This document shows positions 28,301 through 39,406 of a DNA stretch of 64,000 nt, one piece after another; positions within the stretch are counted from its first letter, which is position 1, and each line of letters starts with the position of its first letter. The DNA is taken from contig NC_030389.2 in NCBI RefSeq assembly GCF_001625215.2, positions 1,152,930 to 1,216,929 on the forward strand, written 5' to 3'. Made by a program: the position numbers and the translations under genes. The notes under the pieces are model-generated. The model had not been told where the DNA came from. It saw nothing but the letters and a program-made list of their open reading frames with translations, and did not search any database. This DNA is from Daucus carota subsp. sativus. Taxonomy: Eukaryota > Streptophyta > Magnoliopsida > Apiales > Apiaceae.

Positions 28301-30888
28301 CAACACTCTTATATGGTGAAGTAAGAGCAAGTCCAATGCTAAATAGATGGAGCTATTGCTATAATTTAGCATTAAGAAGTGATTTTTGGTGCTAAGATAG
28401 CACCATGTCTCCAATGGTTGGTTTCAAATCTTGTTTCAAATTTAACCAACTTCCAAATACATCCACTTTTAAATATAAATTTAACAAACTTTCAAGACCC
28501 CACACTTTTAGGTACTTTTTTATACATTTCTCTATCTATTCCAACTTTAGCAATTATAGCTCCATCTATCATTTGTTATAAATATAGACCAAATTATAAG
28601 TTCTAATTTAGTACAAGATATAGTACATCGCTGGAGTAGGGAATTTTAGTTTATGTTCTATAATATAGATATAGAACAAGATATAGCACACCATTGGACT
28701 TGCCCCAAAAAACAGATGAAGAAGTCTGCTCTATTACAGAGTAACAAATAGAAAGGGGGTGATTATGAAACTGACCATACACAAGCAAAGTCAGTTTCAT
28801 GTGATGCAAACACAATGGCTTAAAACATCTTAAAAAGTAACATAAAGATGTGCATGTGTGTACATTATCAGACACATGAAAATATGAAGGACAACCATCT
28901 ACAGGCAAAATAGGCAAAGCCAGTTCCATGTGATGCAAACGAGATGGCACAAAACATCTTATTATACAGTGAAGTAACATAAAGACGCTTGTGTGTGTTC
29001 ATTTGCAAGAGTACTGACACACTTGAAAAATATACAAGACGACCATGCCAAGGCAAATTGGTGAGATATTTTCATGTAAATGTATTAAAGAAATCCTTGA
29101 TAGCTTAAGCCTTGATATAAGCAGGATCCCAACTACATCTACAAAATGTTTAACTATGTTAATTCAGAAAATTATCAAAATACAATATACAAACTCTTCA
29201 ATATATCATCAATTGCCACGATTAGTTAGTTACCGCACAAGCTCAGAATTTAGGTACATGACTTGGCAGATCAAATTGACAGTAACAAATTCATCACAAA
29301 TTTGTAACTTCTTTACTCACAGTGTAGAACCAATAATTGCACTTAATTTTACATTAAGAGATTAATCTTGCAACCATAACTTACATTTTAACTGCAATCC
29401 GAAACTTAAAGGAACTCAGCACTACTCCAAAGTTCTTTTCATGAATTCACTACTACTACTATGTTATTTTTAGTTTCCCTAGCATCATGACTTGGCTGAT
29501 ATGCCTACTCTTGGTACAAGAGGTCAAGGGTACGAGTCCTAGTTGAGACAAATTTGTTTTTTAAGTCCACAATTAGGTTACCCAGGCTTCTACTCAAGTT
29601 CATCTATAATTTGTTCAAGTATTATCCACTTTTCCTTACCAAGATTAAGCTCTTCTACAGACTAGTATCAAGTATAAGTTTTTTTATCTCAGCAGCTCAC
29701 AATAGAATAATGGATGCCATCAAAATTTGTTCTACTCCCAAGGTCCACCAAACAGATCCTATTTTGTAACACAAATTGATACTAGTTGACAGATTAACCA
29801 CTCATAAACCTATTAAAGTGAGACCTAACTGATCTTTTAAAGCTTATAAACAGACCTCAATTTACACCGAGAATGTCGATTTAACTATCGCAAGCACACA
29901 TGACATGAAAAGATATAGCTACAAGCCTACAACAATAAGCGAGCTTGTAGTTAAGTTTATCCAACACACTAGTCAAACAGAAACTCAAATTCATCCATTA
30001 GTAAAAGCCTGCCATAGCCTAGCCAATTTCCAAAAACCACAGCATACCTCTACTTATAACTTTATATTTAGACTCAACAATCTTAAACACAATTAAAACA
30101 TAAATTCACAAAATTACACATCTCATGTAATCCCAAACAAACAAAATACATACACAACAAGCCCTGAATATTCACTTGAACTAACTGATTCATAATCAAA
30201 AACGCAATCATAACGTCAATTAGCACAAGTCATAACTAATTATGTCGATAGACATCTAATTGTATTGTAAACAAAAATGAGACTAGAATTCACTTAATAA
30301 CAACTTAAATCAAAATCCACAGCCAGTATTCACTTTAATTAATTTATTCGATAATCAAAAACACAATTATAATGTTAATTAGCACAAATCATAACATATA
30401 ATTACATCAATATACATCTACCATTAAATTGCAACTAAAACCAAACCTAGCAGATAATGAAAAACACAATTATAATGTTAATTAGCACAAATCATAACTC
30501 TACATCTAATTACACCGTGAACATAAATTAGACTGAAATCCACTTAAATACAGCTAAATCTCACCTCGCCGCTCGGAGCGAAGCACGATTGAAGATACGC
30601 CTCATCCATCCACGCCTGCAAATCGCCGATCCAAATCGTCTTGTTCTCCTCACTCGCGCCTCCAATCTGCTGCGCCAAACTCGCCTGCGGCTGCTGATAC
30701 TGGTAGCTCTGCTGCTGATAATACGGCGACATGTACTGCGCCGCCTGCTGCTGGTACATCATCTGCTGTTGCTGCTGCTGCATCGCCATCCATTGCTGCT
30801 GGTACTGCTGCTGCATCGCCATCCACTGCTGTTGCTGCTGTTGTTGCTGCTGAGTCAACTCGGGAGCGGCGCCGTGGGGAGATGACAT
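25352..30888 (-). CDS. RBP45: RBP45/47-type RNA-binding protein, three RRMs
   Basis: Six exons on the minus strand: 30565-30888, 27764-28244, 27297-27382, 27078-27208, 26747-26843, 25352-25489. All introns are GT-AG and the joined frame is 418 codons plus stop, the usual size for RBP45. The N-terminal 80 residues are Gln-rich with repeated QQWMAMQQ blocks. RRM1 starts near residue 83 (IWIGDL), RRM2 near 176 (SIFVGDL, later GYGFVRF) and RRM3 near 298 (VFVGGL, later GCGFVQF). The C-terminal tail is Gly/Tyr/Gln-rich. RBP45/47 proteins bind U-rich and poly(A) RNA and act in the nucleus and stress granules; this is family knowledge. RRM1 is split by the 2.3-kb first intron. MITEs sit in introns 1 and 5. 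The 5' UTR side is CT-rich and I see no clear TATA box. Confidence 0.94.
25883..26254. mobile_element. MITE, PIF/Harbinger-like, copy in RBP45 intron 5
   Basis: The left end GAGCAAGTCCAATAC and right end GCATCAGACCTC are degenerate inverted repeats, with TAA directly outside both ends (25880-25882 and 26255-26257). The length of 372 bp matches the copy at 58761-59132. Confidence 0.7.
26336..26691. mobile_element. Tourist-like MITE, second type, RBP45 intron 5
   Basis: A 356-bp element starts GAGCCTCTTTGCCTAGGC and ends CACCCAAACAGACTC. TTA lies outside both ends (333-335 and 692-694 of this kilobase). The interior is filled with AAGTCA/TTAAAGTC blocks. A similar left end occurs at about 33488. 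Confidence 0.7.
28325..28704. mobile_element. MITE, PIF/Harbinger-like, copy in RBP45 intron 1
   Basis: It begins GAGCAAGTCCAATGC after TAA and ends CATTGGACTTGCC. The right-hand target duplication is not preserved (CAAAAA follows), so this copy has lost or altered its edge. Confidence 0.7.
29461..29560 (+). repeat. Possible SINE-like fragment, RBP45 intron 1
   Basis: GGTCAAGGGTACGAGTCC at about 29523-29540 resembles a polymerase III B box. No other SINE hallmark is visible. Confidence 0.2.
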
Positions 30889-31474
30889 GACTGAGTTAGG
30901 GTACCGAGTTTTAGAGAGGGAGAGAGTTTGTTTTAGAGAGAGAGAGGTGAAAGTCTGGATCTGGGAGAATGGGGGTTTAGCACATTGGTTTTAACGTAGT
31001 TGTTTGAATCCTGGCCGTTGGATTAGCCGCGTTTTTTATTATTTTGAGTCTATTTTGATATTCTAATCTTTACGGGTTTGTTTAACTTCTGTGTTTTTAT
31101 CTTTAAAAAAAAAAAAAAATTCTGTGTTTTTGCTTTGGAAAATATTAATTACTAATTGTTTTTATTGTTTACATAAAACCTCTTAAAGTATAATTTATGG
31201 ATAGAGAAATGTTATTGTTACATGTAATTTATGTGTTTTCAAGCTAGTTTGAAACATATATCTTTTTCTAATTTCTTGCAAAAATATTTGTATTTTTTAA
31301 ATATAACTTTTAAAAAATTATACGTTTTTCCAGATTTAGTATGTTGCAATCGAATGCAACCAAAATTAAAATTCAATGTAACTAATAATAAATCCAAATT
31401 TTGCCGAAAATTTTTGATTTGCATTATATTTGGTTGCAAATCATATAAAATAAAACTGTATCGGATTATTTTTA
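30889..31474. other. RBP45 upstream region
   Basis: Immediately upstream of RBP45 (minus-strand view) is a CT-rich leader, seen on the plus strand as GAGAGAGAG runs at 30910-30950. Further out the sequence is AT-rich, with an A13 run near 31105. No gene is supported. Confidence 0.4.
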
Positions 31475-32143
31475 AGAGTTAATTACACTTTGTAACCCCT
31501 AAATTTGCTCCAAACGCAGTTTAGTATCTGAACTTTAAAATGTGCCAATATGCACCCTACATTTAACATTCTCATGCAAGTTGTAACTCCTAGTCACTAT
31601 TCCGTCCAAATCTGCCGTTAATTTTAACTGTTTGAGATATAACAGTGTGTGTATTAGTTTCTAACAGCTACTTTACCCCCTGTGACCCCTCAAAAATTAT
31701 GTATCATATTTTGAAATTATTTCTAAACACAAGCAACGATGTAAAAAATTTTAAAACAATTTTTAAAATATGTATCTAGATTTAGAATCTGAATTTTTTT
31801 TTTACATAAACGATATAACTTATTTTTAAATTTTAAAATATATACATATTTTAAAAATTATTTTAATTTTTTTTTACATTGTTGTGTGTGTTTAGAAATA
31901 ATTTCAAAATATAATACATAAACTTTGAGGGGTCACAAGGGGGTAAAGTAGCTGTTAGAAACTAATATACACACTGTTACCTCTCAAACAGTTATAGTTA
32001 ACGGCAGAGTTGGACGCAATAATGACTAGGGGTTACAAATTGTACGAGAATGTTAAGTGTAGGTTGCATATTGCCACGTTTTAAAGTTCAAGTACTAAAC
32101 TGTATTTGGAGCAAACCTAAGAGTTACAAAGTGTAAATACTCT
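31475..32143. mobile_element. Foldback element with about 310-bp arms
   Basis: The left arm begins AGAGTTAATTACACTTTGTAA and the right arm ends with the inverse-type TTACAAAGTGTAAATACTCT. Matching blocks continue inward in order: TTTGCTCCAAA, GCAATATGCA-type, TCTGCCGTTAA, TTTCTAACAGCTACTTTACC, and TTTTGAAATTATTTCTAAACA. The arms meet around an AT-rich centre at about 31790-31850, so nearly the whole 669 bp is one imperfect palindrome. There is no protein-coding content. It may be a foldback or Mutator-like MITE. Confidence 0.85.
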
Positions 32144-32249
32144 TTTTTTAATTACAAACAAATTTTCATAAATATTCATTAACGAATCTAATGTCCATCA
32201 TCTAATAACCTTGTGGTGTTTGATTTTGAGTACTATGCGATATGTACCC

Positions 32250-32560
32250 TATTAATATCCTCACTAGCATCAATATCCTCAGTGAAATTATTCAAAAATT
32301 TGTTTAAAAATACTATAATGAAAGGAACATAGGAGTTTGTCGCTAGATATTTGACTAAATAGGAACGTTCACTTCCTATAGAACCTATCACTAAAATACC
32401 CCTAGAGAGGGATAAGGCTAAGTGGAGTGAAAAGGGTTTCCATGAGATGGTAAATATAACTATTAACCCCCACACGAGGTTTTGCGAATAAGTGATTGTC
32501 TGATAATAAGCGAGGAATATCCGTCTTTCTGCTAAACAGGATGTATTGAACTCATAATTC
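32250..32560 (-). pseudogene. ycf2: Nuclear plastid DNA fragment of ycf2, decayed
   Basis: On the minus strand the frame reads [20 protein letters not shown] followed by ATNSYVPFI and VFLNKFL, the well-known ATPase-like core of chloroplast Ycf2. Upstream it has [13 protein letters not shown] and YQTITYSQ, also Ycf2. The segment between TITYSQ and WKPFSL is out of frame relative to Ycf2, indicating a frameshift. After FLNKFL about 15-20 residues are missing before the DIDASEDI stretch. The Walker A-type GTGRS has become GSERS. It is a nuclear insertion of plastid DNA (NUPT), not a gene. Confidence 0.88.
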
Positions 32561-33487
32561 ATTAGATACTTTTTATGAATGTCCCGTAATTATTAATTAC
32601 AGGGTGTCAATTCGTTTTTAATATCTATACTATTCTCACAAATTGTATTGTATTTTATAATAATTTGTAGTATTAATTAAATAAATAAATAAATTTGCAC
32701 AACAATAAACTCACGAAATACTGAATATTAATATCACAATTATTCGGCCGTGTTAAAGAAGTTTATAATTACTACAATCTTGTATTACTTTCAAAATATT
32801 ATCATAGTTAACAATTAATATTCATATATCATATATGGACAACGGTTTCGAAACAAGCGGAATAGAAAATGAGAAAACAACAAGTGAGACGAAAGAAGTA
32901 TATTTCATTATTGTTTAGTACTATATAATGAAAAGGTGTTTAAAATAGTTGTTTTATATAAATAAATATTTGTTTTAGAAAAAGAATTAGGGCATGTCAA
33001 AAAATAAGTCTTATTTTTTATGACAAACAGTATATAGTTTTATAAATTGCGTAAACTTTTGATTTATGGTATTCTAAATTTTTGAAAATTATAAAATTTT
33101 TAGAGCCAAATCAAATTATTTAATTAAAATCATACATTAACTGTATTCGGACTAAACGAAGGGAGCTCGAGATTATTAAGCGCATGTTTGGGAACAGTGC
33201 TTCTAGCTTTTTTTGATAAAAAGTTGACTTCTACTTTTCTTGGTCCGTTTGTGTAATAAGCTCAAAAGCGCTTAAAAGAATTTCTTAAAAAAAGCTGAGA
33301 ATATTAGCTTTTGTTTCAGAACTTCTACTTCTTTCCCAAACAGTTTAATCACTTATAAATTTTAATTTACTTCTCGTTTCTAATCAACTTTTTTTTTTAC
33401 TTTAAGCAATAAGCATTTTTTTTAAAATCTTCATGTTCTTAATACCCAGTTAACAAACCAACAAAACCGAACTCGTGCACAAGACGA

Positions 33488-33856
33488 AGAGCCTCTTTGT
33501 CTGGGCATAAACTTCGGACTTTAAATCATCTATGATTTTAAACTGAAAAATGTGTGTTTGTGTAATAAGTCAAAAGTCGGCTTAAAGTCAAAAATAAGCC
33601 AGAAACCGACTTAAAGCCAGAAGTTAGTTTGAGGTACTTTTTCAGCCACTAAATTTTTTTTATAAAAATTACTCCTAATTCATAAGTTACTCATAAATCA
33701 CTTTTATTTTTTATATTTATATTTTTATAATATATAAGTCATTAATAAGTCAATATTATCTAAACAGACATTTTAAACTCTAAATTTATCTGATAAATAA
33801 CGTTAAATCGTAAGTCATGTTAAGTCACACACAATAAACTCAACCAAACCCGCTAG
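33488..33856. mobile_element. MITE related to the copy at 26336
   Basis: The left end GAGCCTCTTTGTCTGGGC resembles GAGCCTCTTTGCCTAGGC at 26336, and the interior shares CTGAAAAATGTG, TTAAAGTCAAAAATAA(A/G)CCAG and GTTAAGTCA blocks. The right end CCAAACCCGCTAG is diverged. No clean target duplication. Confidence 0.55.
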
Positions 33857-34429
33857 AAGACAATTTTGTCTACTCACAATTCAATTCATTTGCGGTCCTG
33901 ATCAACACATTGCCATCGCACACTCATGAGTCCTCATGATTCATGAGCTGTGTTCCTCTCATATTTGACCGGATCTGGTTTTAGCTATTGCGGTCATCCA
34001 TTTCTGCATTGTATATATGTCACAACTTCTATTTTCTCAATCCAAGTAGTCGAAACTAACAGCAGGGGTGTGCATTTGATTCGGTTAACCGAAAACCGTA
34101 TTGAAATATAAAGTGAGATTACAAAATAAAATAAAACTAATTTGTTAAAATAAGTATTCCATAATATGCGAGTACTTTCGTGAAAGTTTAATATCCACTT
34201 TTCATGTTTTGTTTTTAAGTATAATATAGTATAATATAAATAGAGATATTACTTTAAAGTGATAACATGAAGTAAATTAAAATAGTATTAACGTATTTCG
34301 TTGAAACATATTATCGGTTGTATATTTATTGTTTGTAGCATAAAATCTCCTGGATCTAATTTTATGGTACATCACGCAAATTGGTCTTACTTTGGATTAT
34401 TTGACAGAGAATATAGTAGTCCCATCCTA

Positions 34430-35170
34430 TGAAGGTGTCTTTATGAGGCCGCGTCACAAGGCTGGAGGCTAGATGGTTAGGTGGTGACGAGGCTGTAGGC
34501 CAGGTGGTTAGCCTAGACGAAGAAACACTGCATTGTAGAAGGGTTTGGTTACCCCCAACTCAGACTTCCATCATGCGGATCCAGGGTTACTCTTAGCAGT
34601 GCTTCATCCAGAGCTTCAACTGTCGGGATGACAATCAGAGTTGCAGCTAGCAGGGCTTCCTCCGCCTGCGTAGAAGCTTACTAAAGTCATACTAAAACCC
34701 TTCATCTTTATTTCTGGGAGGACGAGTTGGAGATGGACTTAGAGTGTTGCATCTATCTTTTTATCCACGAATTAAGGAATAAATACACTTATTTTGGAGA
34801 TAATTCGTACATGTATACATGATATATGTATACAATTGGACATGTATTAATTTGAAAGGTTTCAAGTAGCCTACTTGGAGTAGGATTTCTTGGATAATCA
34901 TGAAAGAAGTTGATATATCACAATATTTATCCCTAATCAGTTGGGATAATGACCAATCACATGGCAATACTTGTCTGAAGAACTACATCGGGCTTGATTT
35001 CTATAAATACGGTATGTAGGTATTTTGCAAATGGTTGGACTCACGATTTCTACACTCTAGAAACACACGTATAGCTTCTGTGATTATTTTCTGAGCACAT
35101 GCGAGAAAAAATAACATTATTTCGACTTCTTTACCTAGCGATTTTGCAAGCTCGGCCCCAAAACAAACCC
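34430..35170 (+). mobile_element. Possible solo LTR or retroelement fragment
   Basis: This stretch has higher GC content and different composition from its flanks (GAGGCTGTAGGCCAGGTGG, CTTCCTCCGCCTGCG). It includes a promoter-like TATAAATACGG at about 35002 followed 100-150 bp later by GCTCGGCCCCAAAACAAACC. That order fits a U3-R-U5 structure, but I could not find the termini or a target duplication. Confidence 0.3.
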
Positions 35171-36732
35171 TATTGAGAGATAGATTTCTAGTGTGATTAT
35201 TTTTGTTTTTAGCAAGATAATAATAATATAAAAATGACTAAAAGAACATGACCAAAACAAAAAACATGAACAAAAAGTAAGACTACAAATTATACCAATG
35301 TTGGATTATTATATTTAATTTAATTTTATAGATTCATCATGTACTACTCCTGTATTTTTACTATACATATTCGAATAATCAGATCGGCCGTTGATTACAT
35401 TTCTATCACAATTAAACGACGTAAAATATTAATTAATTTTTTTAATCAATTTTCAAAAGGTGAGTTAATTAGAAAATTCAGTCCACATTCAACCTCAATT
35501 TCCCTCAAACTGAACGAACAGACGGCTACCAACTCAAGTAGCAAAATCTGTAGCCTGCAAAACAAGTTCGAGTCAACGGCCTGCGTAGATACTGTTCAAC
35601 ACTACATCCATCTAGAAATATCTTAGTAAAATCATCACCAGTCATAAATTATTTCTCCCGTTACTTCATAGGTCGACCGACTAATATATATTGACATTCA
35701 TTTTAATATTTTTATAAAATTTTATTTTATAATTTTTTTTGATTTTTATGAATTAATTTTTTCTATTTAAATTTTTTTAGAGGAAAATTAAAAAAAATAT
35801 TATAAATTATATTTTATCAAAATACATGCCGAACAATGAAAAAAATCGTAATAATTGAGATGTTGGGAAAAATTATATCAATGTATAAACACATTTTGCC
35901 TTGTTCCTGATATCTAATGAAATTCAAAATCCATCCACGTAGAATAAATATTATCGAGATCATGTCATTAATATATGATCACGATCTCAATACAAATTTT
36001 ATACCACTTTGGTGGGATGAAAAGAAAAGAGAATGAAATTAAAAATTGTAAAAAATTTTACGAAGGATATAAGAAAGTATGAACAATAACGATTAAAAAT
36101 AAGTGAATGCAAATATTTTATGATAAAAATTATTGGAATATGAAAATTGAATGAATATTTCATCCAAAATATGTGACTAAATTTTGAGTTCAATTATATA
36201 GAATAGAACAATTGAGATAATAAAAATTGTACTCTTTTGTCTCATTTATTTTTATTTTTATACCATTTTTATTCTGCGAGTCACATCATTTCTGTACATT
36301 TCAAAAATAATAACTTTTAATAATATGAAACATTATTACACGAACTACTTTATTTCACTATAGCTATTTTAAGATAATATAAACACGACTACACTCACTA
36401 TTTCCCTCCACTATCACAGATTTATTATTAAATATAAATGGATCCTACTATTTTACTCATTTTCCATCTAATTTTATGCATTTTTTACGCATTTTCTTGA
36501 TTTATGTGTTCACACCCAATATATATAATTAGATATACTAGCAATATATATTATTGGATGGAACAAAAAGAGTAATTATCTCTTATCACTTAAAAACATA
36601 TCTGCCTCTCTCATTTTTTTACATATATTTGCCATCACTCGACACGCATTTTAAGGCACATATAAAACATAGTTTCATAACTTTTTTTTTGGAACTCTCT
36701 TTTTTGTATGAAAACTTATATAATATATATAG

Positions 36733-38054
36733 AGTTGGGCTCTTTAGAGACCAATTAGTTTGGAGTCTATGGAGACCCTATCTTATGCCATTAAATTAAA
36801 AGAACAATGAACGGTAGATCTGAGGTACACGTGTCATTTTTTTTATACTTTAAAAAGTATTGGATAATTGCGTATACGGTTTCGTATTACTCGTAGGTTT
36901 ACACGATCCCGTTTGTGAGACATTTATTTGACAGTTACAGTCAATTGTTATCCATAACTTTCTCCTCCAAATCAAAATCAAACAATCTACGGGATAAGAA
37001 CATCAACGCAAATTGAGTGCAGAACAATGAGTGCAGAACAACGGGATCACACATTACAAAACTGACAGTGAAGGAAAGCTTCGATCGGAAACAACATGAA
37101 TTCATGTTCAACACAAATTGAGTGCAGAACGGGATCATACATTACAGAACCGATAGTGAAGGAAAGCTGTAGTGGGAAACAATAGGAGTTCATGTTTTTG
37201 TCCACCCAAATCAAGTGTAGACATATAATCTACAAGATTTTCGACTATTCTGTTGTGTTATAGATTTGATGTTGACTAGATGATCGGTGCATGTCGGTAT
37301 GGGGGAACAATGTGTTGTTCCTAAAATATTTGTAGAACTGAAGCTTGTGATTGACAAATGGGTGTTGTTTAGGTGTTGACGCATTCCTAAATCTGTTGTT
37401 CAAATTTGTAATGTGCTATATGATCTATGATTTCTTACATCTATGTGTACAGTTCCTCACTTGTGAATGGGTTATGCTGTTAATAGTTCTCTTAGGGGTT
37501 TGAAACAAGCATAAGGTTCAAGTCACTCATACATGTGATGCTTCATATATTTCCCACACCCAAATCCACCTCCTTTAATCCCTTAGTGTCAAGTCTTTTG
37601 CCATAGATTGTGGCCATGCGCCTTGTACTAAACAAGAGTGAAAAGAGATGATTACAAGTTTCAAATCTTTGTAATTTCTCGAAGAAGAGATTCAATCAGT
37701 GGTTAGTTGCTGATTTGCGAAACAGCAAGAAAAGGTCTTTCCGAGAAGATAATAGCAGAGGGACAAATTGGAAATAACGAAAACGACTCATGCGAGGAAC
37801 AGAACAGGGGGACAATACGTATACATACATATCACTAAACTTGGGCTTACGAAAAACAGCATCCTGAAATGGCGCTGTAAACGGTTATAAAGCTTTTATA
37901 CGGAGTATAGACTATACAAGATACACACATATATTACCGAGTGTTTTTATAATTATAAATTGAAAAAATAGCAGTCGTTGGATTAAAGCTGATTGAAGGG
38001 CCATGATGGAGGACTCCAATACTCCAAGTAATTGCGGTCTCCACAGAACTTAGG

Positions 38055-38056
<2 letters not shown>
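36733..38056. mobile_element. TIR element 4 flanked by (TA)n
   Basis: The left end has GGGCTCTTTAGAGACC, AATTAGTTTGGAGT and CTATGGAGACCC. The inverse of the right end has AAGTTCTGTGGAGACC, AATTACTTGGAGT and TATTGGAGTCC, then CATCATGGCCCTTCAAT matching TTATGCCATTAAAT. Inverted similarity is therefore about 65 bp. TA-rich repeats lie directly outside both ends (up to 36732 and 38057-38105). The interior has a tandem repeat (36955-37240) and no transposase-like frame. Confidence 0.6.
36955..37240. repeat. About 105-bp tandem repeat, two units plus partial
   Basis: CACAAATTGAGTGCAGAAC, GGGATCAYACATTACA and CAGTGAAGGAAAGCT-type blocks occur at about 37006-37110 and again at 37111-37195. Related flanking blocks (CTCCAAATCAAA / CACCCAAATCAAG and ATCTACGGGA / ATCTACAAGA) occur on each side. 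It lies inside TIR element 4. Confidence 0.7.

Positions 38057-38105
<49 letters not shown>
38057..38105. repeat. (TA)n microsatellite right of TIR element 4
   Basis: A pure TA run of about 48 bp starting where the inverted repeat of element 4 ends. Confidence 0.9.
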
Positions 38106-38109
<4 letters not shown>

Positions 38110-38415
38110 TCAAAAGATATAAAATTCAAAATAATTTATCAAACTATATTTTATAAGAGTATTAGAATGCGTGTCGAAGTCCTCGTCCTCGTCCCCGATG
38201 TAAACAATCGAGAAGGACACAGGAATAAAATTTCATCTTACTCTTCCTCCATTTCGATCCATCCAAATTCCAACACCTTGCTTTGATTGTGCTCTAATTC
38301 ACAACTCACAAGACAGGTGGGAAAATAATTCAGAACTACTTAAACTTCACATTTCTTACAACAACGTAATGAATGAGACTTCTCCTCGTCCACTTCCAAC
38401 AACCACTCAACCACT

Positions 38416-38423
38416 TATAAATA
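38416..38423 (+). promoter_or_regulatory. TATA box of the carboxylesterase gene
   Basis: TATAAATA lies 66 bp upstream of the ATG at 38482, followed by a CT- and CA-rich leader typical of plant 5' UTRs. Confidence 0.65.
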
Positions 38424-38481
38424 TTACACACTCCATCACATCTCTCTCTTACACCAAAACACTCATTTCAACAAACACAAA

Positions 38482-39399
38482 ATGAGCTCTTCCGACACAC
38501 AAACACTCCACAGTTTCCCACCCTTCTTTCAGATCCTCCAAAACGGCGTCGTCAAGCGCTTTTTCGACGATAAATTAATTTCCCCCACTAATGACACTCC
38601 AGACAGCCACGGGGTCATCACGCGAGACGTCGTCGTTCCGTCTGAGAACAAAGTTGGCGCGCGTCTCTTCTTGCCCGCGAATTCTGACCCGACCCGGAAG
38701 CTCCCGGTTCTGGTTTATGTCCATGGAGGCGCGTTCTCAATCGGGTCGGCTTTTTCCGAGGCTTACACCAATTATGTGAGCTCTGTTGTGGCTGAGTCCG
38801 ACTTTATCGCGGTCTCGGTTGAGTACAGATTGGCGCCGGAGAATTTAATGCCGGCGTGTTACGACGATTCTTGGGAAGTTTTCAAATGGGTCGCGTCGCA
38901 TGGGTCGGGTCAAGGATCCGACCCGTGGCTGACAGAGCGTGCTGATCTGACACGTGTTTTTGTGGCGGGTGATAGTGCAGGCGCGAATATCGCGCATGAT
39001 TTAGTGATTCGGGTCGGGGCGGGTCAGGACGGGGTCGGGTTGAAGATTTCGGGTATAGTCCTGATGCATCCTTACTTTGGAAATGATGAGGTGACTCCAA
39101 TGATGAAGGTGATTTTTCCGGGTATAACCGGGTACGACGACCCGAGATATAACCCGGCTGCGAATCCGGGTTTAATGGGTGGGATCCAGTGTGGTAAGGT
39201 GTTGGTTTGTGTTGCTGAGAAAGATAGGATAAAAGACAGGGGAGTGAAATATTATGAGGTGCTGAAAAAGAGTGGATTTCGAGGGGAAGTTGAGTTTGTG
39301 GAGACCAAGGGGGAAAATCATGTGTTTCATTTGTTTAACCCGGGTTGCGAAAATGCTGGAGAGCTTATGAAATCAGTGGTCTCGTTTTTAAAAAATTAG
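38482..39399 (+). CDS. CXE: Plant carboxylesterase (CXE, alpha/beta hydrolase-3)
   Basis: Intronless 305-codon gene with GC content well above its flanks. It belongs to the family containing plant CXEs, GID1 and 2-hydroxyisoflavanone dehydratase. The oxyanion-hole HGGAF is at residues 81-85, SVEYRLAPE at 112-120, the nucleophile Ser165 in GDSAG, Asp248 in EKDR and His280 in GENHVFHLF. The complete triad argues for an active soluble esterase or dehydratase rather than a GID1-type receptor. The segment between HPYFG and DDPRYNP is about 13 residues shorter than I expect for the family, so part of the usual cap helix seems missing. An AATAAA follows the stop at 39401. Substrate unknown. Confidence 0.93.
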   Translation: MSSSDTQTLHSFPPFFQILQNGVVKRFFDDKLISPTNDTPDSHGVITRDVVVPSENKVGARLFLPANSDPTRKLPVLVYVHGGAFSIGSAFSEAYTNYVSSVVAESDFIAVSVEYRLAPENLMPACYDDSWEVFKWVASHGSGQGSDPWLTERADLTRVFVAGDSAGANIAHDLVIRVGAGQDGVGLKISGIVLMHPYFGNDEVTPMMKVIFPGITGYDDPRYNPAANPGLMGGIQCGKVLVCVAEKDRIKDRGVKYYEVLKKSGFRGEVEFVETKGENHVFHLFNPGCENAGELMKSVVSFLKN

Positions 39400-39406
39400 A
39401 AATAAA

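Larger units (their letters stand above)
32563..36732. other. Intergenic DNA with retroelement-like and MITE fragments
   Basis: No supported gene. Segments that can be named: a GCATGTTTGGGAACAGTGC-type MITE end near 33183, a MITE at about 33488-33856 related to 26336-26691, and an LTR-like stretch at 34430-35170. The remainder is AT-rich. Confidence 0.4.

Noticed and set aside
30589..30885. Leu-rich plus-strand frame opposite RBP45 exon 1
   Set aside because: Antisense shadow of the CAG/poly-Gln coding sequence.
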